Source: Paratinospora sagittata (lineage: Eukaryota; Streptophyta; Magnoliopsida; Ranunculales; Menispermaceae). Taken from it: a stretch of DNA of 64,000 nt. A model generated the notes under the pieces. It was given only the letters and a program-made list of their open reading frames with translations. It had not been told where the DNA came from and made no database searches. Within the stretch, counting starts at the first letter, position 1. The number at the start of each line of letters is the position of its first letter. The DNA is taken from NCBI GenBank assembly GCA_035771175.1, contig CM069607.1, positions 22,142,001 to 22,206,000 on the forward strand, given 5' to 3'. Below, piece after piece: positions 53,386-63,114 of the stretch. Position numbers and translations under genes: made by a program.

Positions 53386-54998
53386 TTGCTCATTTGAATA
53401 GCAACTTTTGCAAAACTTAGAGAACTTGTGCGTTTTTCATCTTAGTATTTCTACAAGTCCAAAACAAGTTCTTAAGTGATTTTAAACCTCTTTCAAAGCA
53501 AAAGTTCACCTACATTTGATTTATTGATTCATACTTCCGAAAAGTTCTCCAAATCTTTTAAAACTTTGTGAAACTTGTATGTTTCCATTGAGCAAGTGTT
53601 CAAGACGTTTTTGAGTGTTATCTTCACATCGTGTTGAGTCTTGATCATTCTTGAATGTGGTATCTCTCATCCAACATCACACATGAAGAATCATTGAGCT
53701 TCAACCTTACCCAAAGTGGGGTAAAATTTCTCTAAGTTGATTCTTGTGATTTTGTTTTAGCAAATCAGTTTTGTGCTTAAGATAATATCTTGAAACTGAT
53801 TTTGTTTTTATTATTGTGTGAAACCCTATTTTGATTTTCATATCATTATATCTTGTCTAGTGGTTTCATAAACATCTTGTGGTATCGATTCATGTGTTAA
53901 AGTTATATTATATTGAATCAATTTCATAGATCAATACTTGGGTTGGTTAATTCTTGATCTTAATATTCATTTAGAATCATCAAGTTTTGATCATCATTAT
54001 ATATTGATTCTTGTGCCTTAAACATATCATTGTTAGAATAAATATCTTGTTACATGTGCATAATCGATTCTCGGTTTGAATCGATTGCATTTGAGAAAAA
54101 TTATTTCAACATATCGCATCATTTATATTATTGTTGTTGGAATAGTGGTGTTTACTCATTCAAGATTGCAATCTTTATAATGTTGAGTGTGTTGTAGAGC
54201 ACATCTCTATCATTTGTAATCTTGATGTATCGTTGACATGTTTGTCAACTTGGGATTAATAACATATATTGTACAACTCGTAACCACGCCCGTAAGTTGG
54301 TTACATTGTGGCTTTCTAGCCAAGCCCTTGTATAGGCTAGAGTGTGGCTTTCTAACCGAGCCTGAGCCCTTGTGTAGGTTAGCGTGTGTGGCTTTCTAAC
54401 CAAGCCATTCTGCTACTTAGTGTAAACGGCTTCTAGTCACGCCCGTAAGTTGCATAGCCAATATTGTAGTAGAAAATCCTGATCGTGGTGATTGGGTAGT
54501 GAACGTTGGGTTAAGGGGAACCAAACTACTCTACATCTTTGTGTCTATTTATCTTTCTTGCATTTGTTTATTTTGTTTGCTACCTACAACGTACTTTATT
54601 CTGTTTTATTTGTTTAACCGAAAGGTAACGTAAAAATTCGCCAACTCCAATTCCCCCTCCCTCTTGGACTATAATACTGAGCCACCACTTGGACAAACCA
54701 TAAGTCGAGTGCCCCAAATAATAAAGGGCAGCAACTAAGAGATCTCATGAGTTCTAGTGCTCTAAGCAGAAATGGCAAGACCCTATGGGCCAGAGCACAC
54801 AACACCTGAATAATGCAATGTAATCATTATTGTAAAGATAAGATACGCAAACCTAGGCTTTCATTCCCACCTTTGGAAGTGCGTAGGTGTAGCAACAACA
54901 TTTTTGGGATTGCAAAAATTCGAGAAAAACAAGAGGAAGAGAGAAAAATCTGGGGTTTTAAACTGAGGGCCCTTTCTCTATTTATAGAGAGAGACCCC

Positions 54999-56113
54999 TG
55001 TAACACTCCCCACTTTTTTTATTGTAGAAACTAATGCAACCGCTTGAAAACCCTCCAAAGAAAAGATGTAGACCCCCATAGTGGGATGGTCCCAAGGAAA
55101 GGGTCGTCCCCATGCCTCCCCCCCTCAGTTCACTCCGCCGCCCTCGGAGCTCTTCTCGCCCTCCTTTAACTTTTTGCGATATCTTGCGTCCCTGCACACT
55201 TCAAGAAGTTTGAAGAAAGCTCTACGCCACTACAAGTGTGTAAGGTGGGGAATGAAGGCTAAGTTTGCATTTCTTACCTGTTTAATACTGAATTACATAG
55301 CATCAGGCATCATATCTGTTACCATGTTTTACTTTATGCATGAGGCTATCTATTAGAAATGATGTATTCTTGGGTGCAATACTGGCCTAGAAGAGTGACG
55401 CCGTCACTGGTTATATTATTGGGTGTTATGCAGTTACGTTGGCCCCGAATTAGAGCTAGAACTCATGAGACCTCTTAGTTGATGGATATATTACTGGTGC
55501 CTCGGGTCACAGGTTGCAAGTGGATGGTACCTGGCCTGTGATGCTGTGTGACCAGGGTTCATTCATATCATTGCTTGATTGTATTGTTGTGGCATAATTG
55601 TTTGATGATTGTTGTTCTGTATTCATTATTATGCATGTAAGATTTGTTTACCCTACTTGATCTCACTAAGCTGTTGAGCTCACCCCGTTGCTAATCTTTC
55701 CAGGGAATTAAGATGGGTTTGAATGGACTTATTCTAGGGATTTTGGCCAAACCTGGTCTATGTAGGGACTTTTGTGTATGTACTCTCCCTAGGTCCCGTT
55801 AGACCGGTCTGATGATGGTGGCGATGGTTCCAGGCTTCTAGATGCCTCTCTTTGACTACTACTCTTTTTGTTGTTTTGTTACTTTTGTAAGGGTTTGCCT
55901 TTGTTACCTTTTGTCAACTTTTTGGTATAAGGAATGTATTAACAAACTTTATATGTGAAATATAACCGTATTTTTCTTAATAATTTGTATTGTATTATTG
56001 TTAGTGTGGGCCACTTTGCTTCTATATGTGCAACTTCGATCGAGAGGAGTGAGCACTAGACCCCCCCCTAATCTGTTGCACCTCGCTCTGGGAAAAAGGG
56101 GTGGGGTGTGACA
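54999..56113 (+). repeat. Gypsy-D 5' LTR, 1115 bp, core promoter deleted
   Basis: Starts TGTAACACTCCCCAC and ends GGGTGTGACA. Compared with the 3' LTR it lacks about 35 bp near 55114 that hold GGGGGGCC and the TATA box ACCCTATAAATAGGGT (3' copy at 63271-63286), and also a GTGTAATTTCAATAAGTGG segment near 55060. Other text agrees closely. Confidence 0.85.
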
Positions 56114-56117
56114 GATT

Positions 56118-56135
56118 TTTTGGTATCAGAACATG
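56118..56135 (+). other. Gypsy-D primer binding site
   Basis: TTTTGGTATCAGAACATG starting four bases after the LTR; matches TGGTATCAGAGC nearly perfectly. A second TTTTGGTATCAGAGCATGG lies at 56371, inside the leader. Confidence 0.8.
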
Positions 56136-56682
56136 TTATTGAAATGGCAAATTTGAGTGATGATCAGGGGTTCTTACGATGTGAGGGTGGCGAAGCACCG
56201 GCTCTTACCCTGACATGTCCACATGGCTTGCCACCAATGTAGTTGGTTGCAGTTGAGAGGCTGACCGTAAAACATCCTTTGAGGTACACTTACGTGCCAC
56301 GAGACTTGGTAGGTCATGGTCATGGTCATGGACTCGCGTGAGTGTCAGTAATGACCATAAAATCACAAATATTTTGGTATCAGAGCATGGTCTTGGACAC
56401 TGCCCACTGGTATTTTCAAAGAATACAATATTTAAAGAAAAATAAAAATAAATAAATAAATAAATTTTTTTTTTGAATTGGGTGCTGACCAGGTGGGGCC
56501 AGGCCGGCCCCTAAGGGGGCTAGTTCCAACAAGGGTCGGCTCCTATACTCATTTTAAGCAACCCCCATATTCTCTATAAATAGAGATAGAGAAGGGAGTT
56601 CTTCACTCACCCTCCTCACCTCTCTTGTATTCCTTCTTTCTTAGCTATTTCTCTCTAAGTTCTATCTTCAATCAACAACTCG
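56136..56682 (+). promoter_or_regulatory. Gypsy-D leader with a second TATA-like box
   Basis: 547-bp leader before the extra ORF. Holds a second primer-site-like TGGTATCAGAGC at 56373, a strongly folding GGGGCCAGGCCGGCCCC patch (about 56497-56513) and CTCTATAAATAGAG (56572-56585) about 98 bp before the ATG, followed by CT-rich text (CACTCACCCTCCTCACC) resembling that after the LTR TATA box. It may be a leftover of an LTR segment or an internal promoter for the ORF; no test possible here. Confidence 0.5.
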
Positions 56683-58035
56683 ATGGCGCAAAGACCAAAG
56701 AAGTTTAAGAAGAATGTTGAAGGGGAAAGTTCTCAACCTCCTCGCTTCGAATCTTTTCCTTCAATTCCAATTCAGATGGGAAGACTGGTAATTCTACTTG
56801 ATGACTACTACCCTATGCTCCATGACAAACTTGCAGCCTTAGGTTGGACACTAATCATCAATCTTGAAAGGTACATTTTTCAGTCTTCTATTGTCTCATT
56901 TTACAAAAAGTTGACCGTCACAAACCAAGATACTTTCACCATCACTACAAAGGTGAATGGTGTTGACATCACCCTTACATCTGCAATATTGTCTGAAGTT
57001 TTAGAAATTCCTGAAAGGGGACCACATTGTGATATTTACATGTCCAAAGGTAGGTTAAGTGTTGTCCCAAACTCTCGACACATGTATAGGTGTCTTACTT
57101 CTCAGGCTGACTACATGGTAACTAGGATTAAGACCAATGAAATTAAAGAGCAGTATAATCCTCTCACTCAGGTGATTATGGCCAATATTTTGCCCCAACT
57201 TGGAAAAAGATCTATTGCCACTCACCCTTAATGCTTTTTGGCATACAGTTTGATAAAGGAAATTCATGTGAATCTTCCTTATATCATTTTGCGTCACATG
57301 GCACTTTGCACTCGGGAACGAACCTGTCTTCCAAATGTAGCATTATTAAACAAAGTGTTCCGTCGTTTCGAAAATTTTCCTAGCCCAACCGAGATAACAT
57401 CTCCCTTGTACGATGACATCACTGTAAGTGTGGTGAACTCAAGTGGACCCATGGGAAGTCGTGTAGTTAAAAGGCGAGGAAGTAGGCCAACTGAGTGAAA
57501 AGATTTTCCTTACATAGAGGGAGATACTTCTCCAGAAGACCTTGAGGATTTTGACCTCGATTTTTCCAATATTCTGGAAGGGGAAACAGACCCTCCTACG
57601 GAAGAATACGTTTCTCCATCCACAACACAAGAAACCAATACCCAACAACAACTTGTGGATCAAATGCGAGAAATGATACTGGCAACCGAGGAGCGCATAA
57701 TGAAAAATATGAAAGATCAGTTTGAAGTACAAAATTGCAGCCTCAGAGAACATCAAGAGGCTATTGACTCACTTCTTAAGTGGTGTGAAGAATGTTACGT
57801 TGCACTACCAAGGATCGCTCCTCCGACTTTAGGAGAGAGAGAATTTGGACAGTCGTCCTAGCAGGCACAAGATTCGTCGGTGAATCTTAACCTCAACATT
57901 GGGACCTATCCATTTCCTAACCCAGCATTTGTTGGGCAAGGTATGGAAACTCGTTTATTCTCTCTCAGCATGGAACAATTAGTATCTCAATTCACCTCTG
58001 AAAATTTTAATTTTGATCTTGCACCTCCTCAATAG
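56683..58035 (+). pseudogene. Gypsy-D extra ORF, Transposase_32-like, three nonsense codons
   Basis: One uninterrupted reading frame of 450 codons from ATG 56683 to TAG 58033-58035, broken only by TAA at 57229-57231, TGA at 57496-57498 and TAG at 57859-57861; no frameshift. Features: basic start AQRPKKFKKNV; central FYKKLTVTNQDTFTITTKV, GVDITLTSAILSEVLEIPERGPH, KEQYNPLTQVIMANILPQ; LPNVALLNKVFRRFE; acidic EDLEDFDLDF; coiled-coil-like REMILATEERIMKNMKDQFE. Family: plant Transposase_32-type, function unknown. The upstream position and its own leader suggest it is separately translated or fused to gag after processing (inference). Confidence 0.75.
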
Positions 58036-59060
58036 TTTACATACAGTATATGTGTTCTTTTTTTTAATTCTCAATAGTCTAACGTAGCTTCGTAGTAGGT
58101 TGAAGTATTTTGAAAGGAATTTCGATATCCTTGTAGTAGTTGAAATAGTTTGTAAAACTTTGTAAAAAAAAAAAAAAAACTTCATGCCGAATTTTCAGCT
58201 CATAATAAACGTTATGTGATGTTCTGTGGTAGGCCAACTCGTTCAGTGAGTTTTTTCACTATTAATGGCTTTGACGTGGTATGGGACACAACAAACTCAC
58301 ACAAATACTAACGACAGCGCGAGACGAGGTAACCTACAAACCTGTTGTGTAACAATTCATGGCAGAAGTCCGACTTACCATCAGTATCGTCAAGTTCACA
58401 TGGTATGGGACGTGAGAACTTGAATGATAATAATGGTAGACGGTCTTCCACAGGAATTTGCAAAATACCGCACATAGATCCCCTTGACTGGACCACGTCC
58501 CTTATCACCAAATTCATACGAAATGGGACGTATGAATTTGGATGAAAATAGGAATCGTCAGGTCTTGGTGATAGGTGAGCATAGTCTAATAAGCAAGTGC
58601 CAAATATTTGCGATATATAGATGTAGGTGATAACACGAGGAAAAGGTTGAGGAAATATCTATAGCATGTATTGATATTCAACAATGTAGCTATTCTCACA
58701 AATACACAAGAAATTATTTTTAAACGTATTTTAAAAACACAAATACTACTATACTAGTCTTTAAAAACATTACAAATCACATTCTTGGTTTTGTTTTTAG
58801 ACCAACCTAAAAAGTACCATGCCACGGTGCTCTAAGGCTCCTCATTTTCCCTATTACCTAGCCTAGAAAACTAGGAGGTTAAAACTTATGACATGTCACT
58901 CAAGAACTCTACATGTCCACTATATCACGAATTAATCCTCCTGACTTCTTCAGAACTTATGCCACACATTCGGTGCTAACATCAAGCAAATCTGCAGACA
59001 ATACCGGTACAAACAAGAAGTCAACAAGACCTTAGTTCCTCTTGACAAGCGTCTGTGTTT
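58036..59060 (+). other. Gypsy-D spacer between extra ORF and gag
   Basis: About 1 kb with no coding signal. Holds a T-run and A-run (58055-58065, 58163-58179), the hairpin cluster at 58246-58573, and, at 58560-59060, unremarkable AT-rich sequence. Confidence 0.6.
58246..58573 (+). repeat. Three hairpins with ATGGGAC loop (Gypsy-D spacer)
   Basis: 58246-58300 (GTGAGTTT/AAACTCAC enclosing GTGGTATGGGAC), 58391-58422 (CAAGTTC/GAACTTG around the core CATGGTATGGGACGTG at 58399-58414) and 58508-58541 (perfect 13-bp stem CCAAATTCATACG/CGTATGAATTTGG, loop AAATGGGA). A longer-range pair TATCACCAA (58503-58511) / TTGGTGATA (58565-58573) encloses the third. Same location and core as in Gypsy-C. Confidence 0.75.
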
Positions 59061-60018
59061 ATGCAGCCGCAAGAGGATGTTGGATCTGAACCTACTCCCC
59101 CTACATCAGAACAAGCCATGGACGAAAACGCTAATGCTCCGGCAGCCAAAAAAACTGTTGCAGCTCCTTCTAATGGAGTAGCCATACCATTTAGCATGGA
59201 GCAATTCTTCTAAGGCTTTATTGAATACATGAAGGCATCCATGAGAGGTTCAGTCCAGAGTGTCTCTGATTATCAAATTGCAGTCCCTCAGCCGCACCTG
59301 GACCAGGCTAAGTAGAAAATGGATCAGATGACCAGTCAAATTACCAAGTACATTTCGACTACAACCCATCACTTTTGATGGAAAGCCTGACTCCGACGAA
59401 GCCTAAAAATGGCTAGAAGAAACACGAAAGGCGCTTGAAGCAATGGGAGCATCAGAAGAAATAAAGATTCCTCTTGCTATTTATCAGTTAGTTGGAAATG
59501 CCAACTCCTGGTGGAAAACTGTTAAGGAGGACCCTCAAGTAAATGTCAGTGCCATGACATGGCAACAATTTGAAGTTGAATTCATCAATGAGTATTTTCC
59601 CAATACTGTCAAGAAGAAGAAGAGGTAGGAATTCACAAGACTCTTCCAAGACAGTATGACAGTCCGAGAATACGTAGCTAAATTCACAAAATTTTCAATT
59701 TTCTCTCTTTCTACCATCACCACCGAAAGGGACAAAGCTGAAAAGTTTTTCAATGGATTGAGGCCCGACATTAGGCAAGCCCTTGCCTTCCTCGAGTTGG
59801 ATAATTTTAGAAAATTGGTGAATATGGCTATAAATTATGAGCAGGAGAAGCTTGAGCATGATTAGAGGCGCAACCGGGGAAAACGAACCATTGCGCCAGC
59901 ACAACAAAATTTCCAAGGGAACCTTTGCAATCGCCAAAATCAAGCAGACCAAAGAAATGGAAATAATCGGCGATTTCCGCCACCTCCTCCAAATCAACAA
60001 CCACAAGATTGAGATTGT
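59061..60018 (+). pseudogene. Gypsy-D gag
   Basis: ATG at 59061 (MQPQEDVGSEPTPPTSEQ). Then MEQFF, QMTSQITKY, and after frame breaks the Retrotrans_gag core (59443-59628: IKIPLAIYQLVGNANSWWKT, MTWQQFEVEFINEYFP) and 59656-59865 (VREYVAKFTKFS, ERDKAEKFFNGLRPDIR). Stops at about 59210, 59314, 59626 and 59863. Forms the particle when intact. Confidence 0.82.
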
Positions 60019-60610
60019 GTGTGCTACAACTGTGGCCAGGTGGGTCACGTTCGACAAAATTGTCCTCTTTTAGCCCCTGGCCAACCCAGAGCCCCAGCTG
60101 CACCGATTCAGCAAGCAGCCCCAATAGCTCCACCACCACCCCGACAACAACAAGGCCTTAGGCAGCAAGGACACGCCTACGCCGTTGCTGAAATACTGAT
60201 ACCAGAAAATAACGTGGTAAAAGGTACCTTTGTTCTCCTTAACATGTTGGTACATGTCTTATTCGATTCGGGTTCTACTCATTCTTTTATTGCTACTCAA
60301 GTAGTCCATAATTTAGGACTACAACCAAAGGCTACTCCCATTACAATTTGGGTATCCACGCCAATAGAACCGGGTACAGAAATAAATCAAATATGTTCAA
60401 ATTGTATGTTTAACATCTTGGATCATCAGCTGGTAGCGAACCTTCTAGTAATGGATTTTTCTGATTTGATATCTTCTTGGGTATGGATTGGTTAACACAA
60501 AGACATGCTCAAATAGATTGTCATAAGAAGCAAGTTTGACTGACATTGCCTAATGGGGACAACCTGAAAGTCCAAAAGGTCTGTGGACACGCTCATCATT
60601 TTACCGTGTC
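60019..60610 (+). pseudogene. Gypsy-D CCHC zinc knuckle and aspartic protease
   Basis: 60019-60495 begins with C-YN-C-GQVG-H-VRQN-C (intact CCHC), a Pro/Gln-rich linker, then VLFDSGSTHSFIATQVV with the catalytic DSGS preserved, STPIEPGTEINQI, and MDFSDLISSW before a shift (the FDVILGMDWL block is frameshifted at about 60473). Followed by a TGA. The most complete protease in the window. Confidence 0.85.
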
Positions 60611-61500
60611 CTTTATAAGATTTTAAATGAAAGCTCTTTCAATACTTGATCAGGATGATGAAGAAAGTATAGTGTCCAGTCATCCTCCCAGCTTAAAAGA
60701 TAATGCAGTTGTTCATGAATATCCAAGGGTATTCTTAGACCAGCTTCCAGGACTCCCTCCTCCTCAAGAATTCGACTTCGAAATTAAGTTAATTCCTGGT
60801 ACGGGACCTGTCTACATTCCGCCCTACCGTATGCCTAATGTAGAATTAATCGAACTGGATAAGTAGTTAAAGGAATTAGAGAAGCTGGGATTTATAAGAA
60901 AGAGCACGTCACCATGGGGGTGCTCTAATTCTTTTTGTCAAGAAAAATGATAGTTCAATTCGACTCTGCATCGACTATAGAAAGTTAAACAAGGTTACTA
61001 TTAAGAACATATACCCATTACCTCGACTAGAAGATATGTTCAATCAATTAAGGGGAGCAAGATTCTTTTCAAAAATTGACCATCGCTTGGGGTATCACCA
61101 ACTCTGGGTTAAGGAAGAAGAGATCCCAAAAATAGCTTTTCGAACCAGATATGGTCATTACGAATTCACTGTAATGCCATTTGGCCTATCAATGCACCTG
61201 CGACATTCATGGATTTAATGAACCGCATTTTCAGACCATACTTGGATCGCTTTATCATTGTATTTGTCGACAACATACTAATATACTTTCCCACAGAGGA
61301 ACTCCATGATAAACACTTGCAAACTATACTTAGTACCCTTTCGCAGCATGAGTTGTACGCCAAGTTCAGCAAGTGTGAATTCTGGATGACTAAAGTTAAG
61401 TTCCTCAGTCATGTCATATCCCATGATGGCATCGAAGTAGATCCAGCCAAGGTAGAAGTTGTACTTAGTTGGAAATAACCTACTAATGTTACAGAAATTA
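60611..61500 (+). pseudogene. Gypsy-D reverse transcriptase
   Basis: 60627-60866: YPRVFLDQLPGLPPPQEFDF, PVYIPPYRMPNVELIELDK, then TAG. Later frames give [19 protein letters not shown], 61036-61218 [20 protein letters not shown] and [17 protein letters not shown], and 61209-61478 FRPYLDRFIIVFVDNILIYF (active-site DD read as DN, catalytic Asp lost), FSKCEFWMTKVKFLSHVIS, VEVVLSWK and stop. Frameshifts at about 60915 and 61190. Confidence 0.85.
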
Positions 61501-62050
61501 GGAGCTTTCTCGGATTAGCCAGATGTTACAAATGGTTCATCAAGGATTTTTCCAAACTTGTTGAACCACTCACTCGACTAACCAGGAAGGAGACGAGTTT
61601 TATTTGGAGTGAAGCCTATGAATCAGCCTTTCAAGAACTCAAGAAAATGTTGACTTCAGCACCTGTTCTGACCACTCCAAAGGATGGGATTGGCTTCACG
61701 CTGTACATGAATGTGTCGCTTCAAAGACTTGGAGTTGTATTAATGCAAGAGGATCATGTCGTGGCCTATGCCTCTCGGCAGTTGAAAATTCATGAGGTCA
61801 ATTATCCGACTTATGATTTAGAACTCACAGCAGTAGTGTTTGCCTTAAAATTTTGGCAAAATTACTTGCACGAAAAATGATTTGAAGTCTTCTCAAAAGT
61901 CTTTAATATATCTATACTCAGAAAGTCTTAAATCTTTGACAAAGACGATGGCTCGAGTTCATCAAAGACGTTGAATTTGAACTTAAATACCATCTGGGTA
62001 AAGCCAATGTAGTGACTGATGCCCTTAGTAGAAAGTCATATGTCTCCGCC
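61501..62050 (+). pseudogene. Gypsy-D RNase H
   Basis: [32 protein letters not shown] (the expected DAS after Y is NVS, so the first Asp is lost), [34 protein letters not shown] (61647-61880), then a TGA at 61878-61880; after it frame-broken DHKSLKY-like text and RWLEFIKDVEFELKYHLGKANVV near 61950-62020. Confidence 0.8.
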
Positions 62051-62998
62051 TGTACGATAAATTTTGAAATGGGCAAGCTATCATACGAGCTGGAAAGGTA
62101 TAACTTGCAGTTCCAGAATGATGGAAATGCAGTGAGACTGACCTAGTTCACTACCCATTCCGACCTCATTAAAAGAATAGCCACTGCACAAGCCAAGGAT
62201 GATGAGCTTATAAAAATGACAAAACTCATTCTACAAAATCAAGCTCCACATCAATGGTCTCTCACTTCTGATGGTGTGGTATTATATAAAAGGCGATTGT
62301 GTGTAGCTCGGGATCCAGAACTTAGGCAGGACCTGATGAATGAGTGCCACAAACCTAGGTTCTCTATACATCCAGGAGGAGACAAATGTATAGGGACATG
62401 AAAAGGCAATTCTGGTTTAATGGAATGAAAAAGGCCATAGCAGAATTTGTGGCCAAGTGTCTTACTTGTCAACAAGTAAAAGTCGATCGCAGGCTCCCCT
62501 CTAGTCTGTTACAACCACTTCCTATAGGGGAATGGAAATGGGATAATATTGCCATGGATTTTGTGTCTACATTTACCAAAAAACGTTAAAGGTTAGGACA
62601 CTGTTTGGGTAATTGTTGATCGGTTAACCAAAGCTGCACATTTATACTAGTAAGACTCACCAATACTCCAGCCAAGTTAGTCGAAATCTATAAACGAGAG
62701 ATCATCAGATTGCATGGGATCCCTCTCACCATCGTCTGTGATCAAAACCCTAGATTCAAATCCAAGTTTTGGCAAAGCTTTCACGCCAAACTAAGTACAA
62801 AGATTCTTATGAGTACTACTTTCCATCCTCAGACAAATGGACTATTTGAGCAGCTTATACAAATTCTGGAAGACATGCTACGTTGTTGTGCCCTAGATTT
62901 TAATGACGGATGGACAAAGTATTTGCATTTAGCACATATAATAATAGTTATCAGACAAGCATTTAGATGGCCCCGTATGATGCTATACAGACATTGAG
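62051..62998 (+). pseudogene. Gypsy-D integrase, C-terminus deleted
   Basis: 62216-62401 holds the spacer before the zinc-binding region and RFSIHPGGDK. After a frame change, 62386-62589: RDMKRQFWFNGMKKAIAEFVAKCLTCQQVKVD (HHCC, C-X2-C) and LLQPLPIGEWKWDNIAMDFV with the first catalytic Asp. 62710-62997: HGIPLTIVCDQNPRFKSKFW, TTFHPQTNGLFEQLIQ (Glu present), CALDFNDGWTKYLHLA. It ends within the core; GPY/F and chromodomain are missing and about 100 bp follow before the polypurine tract. Confidence 0.82.
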
Positions 62999-63077
62999 AT
63001 CATTGATATATCAGATGATGAATAGTACGTATTTTACTTACATGCCAAAATGTTTCCAAACACATCCTACCTTATTT

Positions 63078-63114
63078 AAATTTCGAGGATGAAATTTTTT
63101 TAAGGAGGGAAAAC
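63078..63114 (+). other. Gypsy-D polypurine tract
   Basis: TTTCGAGGATGAAATTTTT then TTAAGGAGGGAAAAC, directly before the 3' LTR. Confidence 0.8.

Larger units (their letters stand above)
52367..54680 (+). mobile_element. Solo Sirevirus-like LTR inside Gypsy-C LTR
   Basis: Starts TGTTGATGTAACTAC with TTTTGATGATTACAAAC shortly after, as Sire-2 does. Contains a GGAACGCGCTCC palindrome array (52980-53350), a TATA box CTATAAATAC (53371-53380) inside a perfect inverted repeat, the hairpin GTAACCA/TGGTTAC with loop CGCCCGTAAGT (54280-54304), further TAGCC../GGCTA and CTAACC/GGTTAG hairpins to 54410, ATCCTGATCGTGGTGATTGGGTAGTG (54477-54500), AACCAAACTAC and CAATTCCCCCTCCCTCTTGG. The right boundary (about 54672-54690) is uncertain; CCTGG before it (52362-52366) has no clean match. 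Confidence 0.7.
46468..54998 (-). mobile_element. Gypsy-C: Ty3/gypsy element with an extra 5' ORF
   Basis: Reverse-strand order from the right: 5' LTR (from 51797, interrupted), primer site, extra ORF (51560-50200), hairpin spacer (50106-49790), gag, protease, RT, RNase H cut at KDYDF (46468). Integrase and 3' LTR are missing. Gypsy-D inserted into its LTR at 54998/54999. Same family group as Gypsy-D: extra ORF, spacer hairpins and LTR text are shared. Confidence 0.78.
51797..54998 (-). repeat. Gypsy-C 5' LTR, split by a solo LTR
   Basis: Pieces 51797-52366 and about 54680-54998. Reverse-strand end GGTGTGACA at 51797. Shared with Gypsy-D LTR: the CACCCCGTTG..CTCAC block, CATGAGATCTCTTAG..-type text, and CTTTCATTCCCACCTT. 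A duplicated block CAGAGCACACAACACCTG occurs at 52349-52366 and 54792-54809. Reverse TATA-like CTATAAATAG at 54977-54986 within TCTCTATTTATAGAGA. The start of the LTR (TGTAA...) is not visible because Gypsy-D begins at 54999. Confidence 0.65.
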
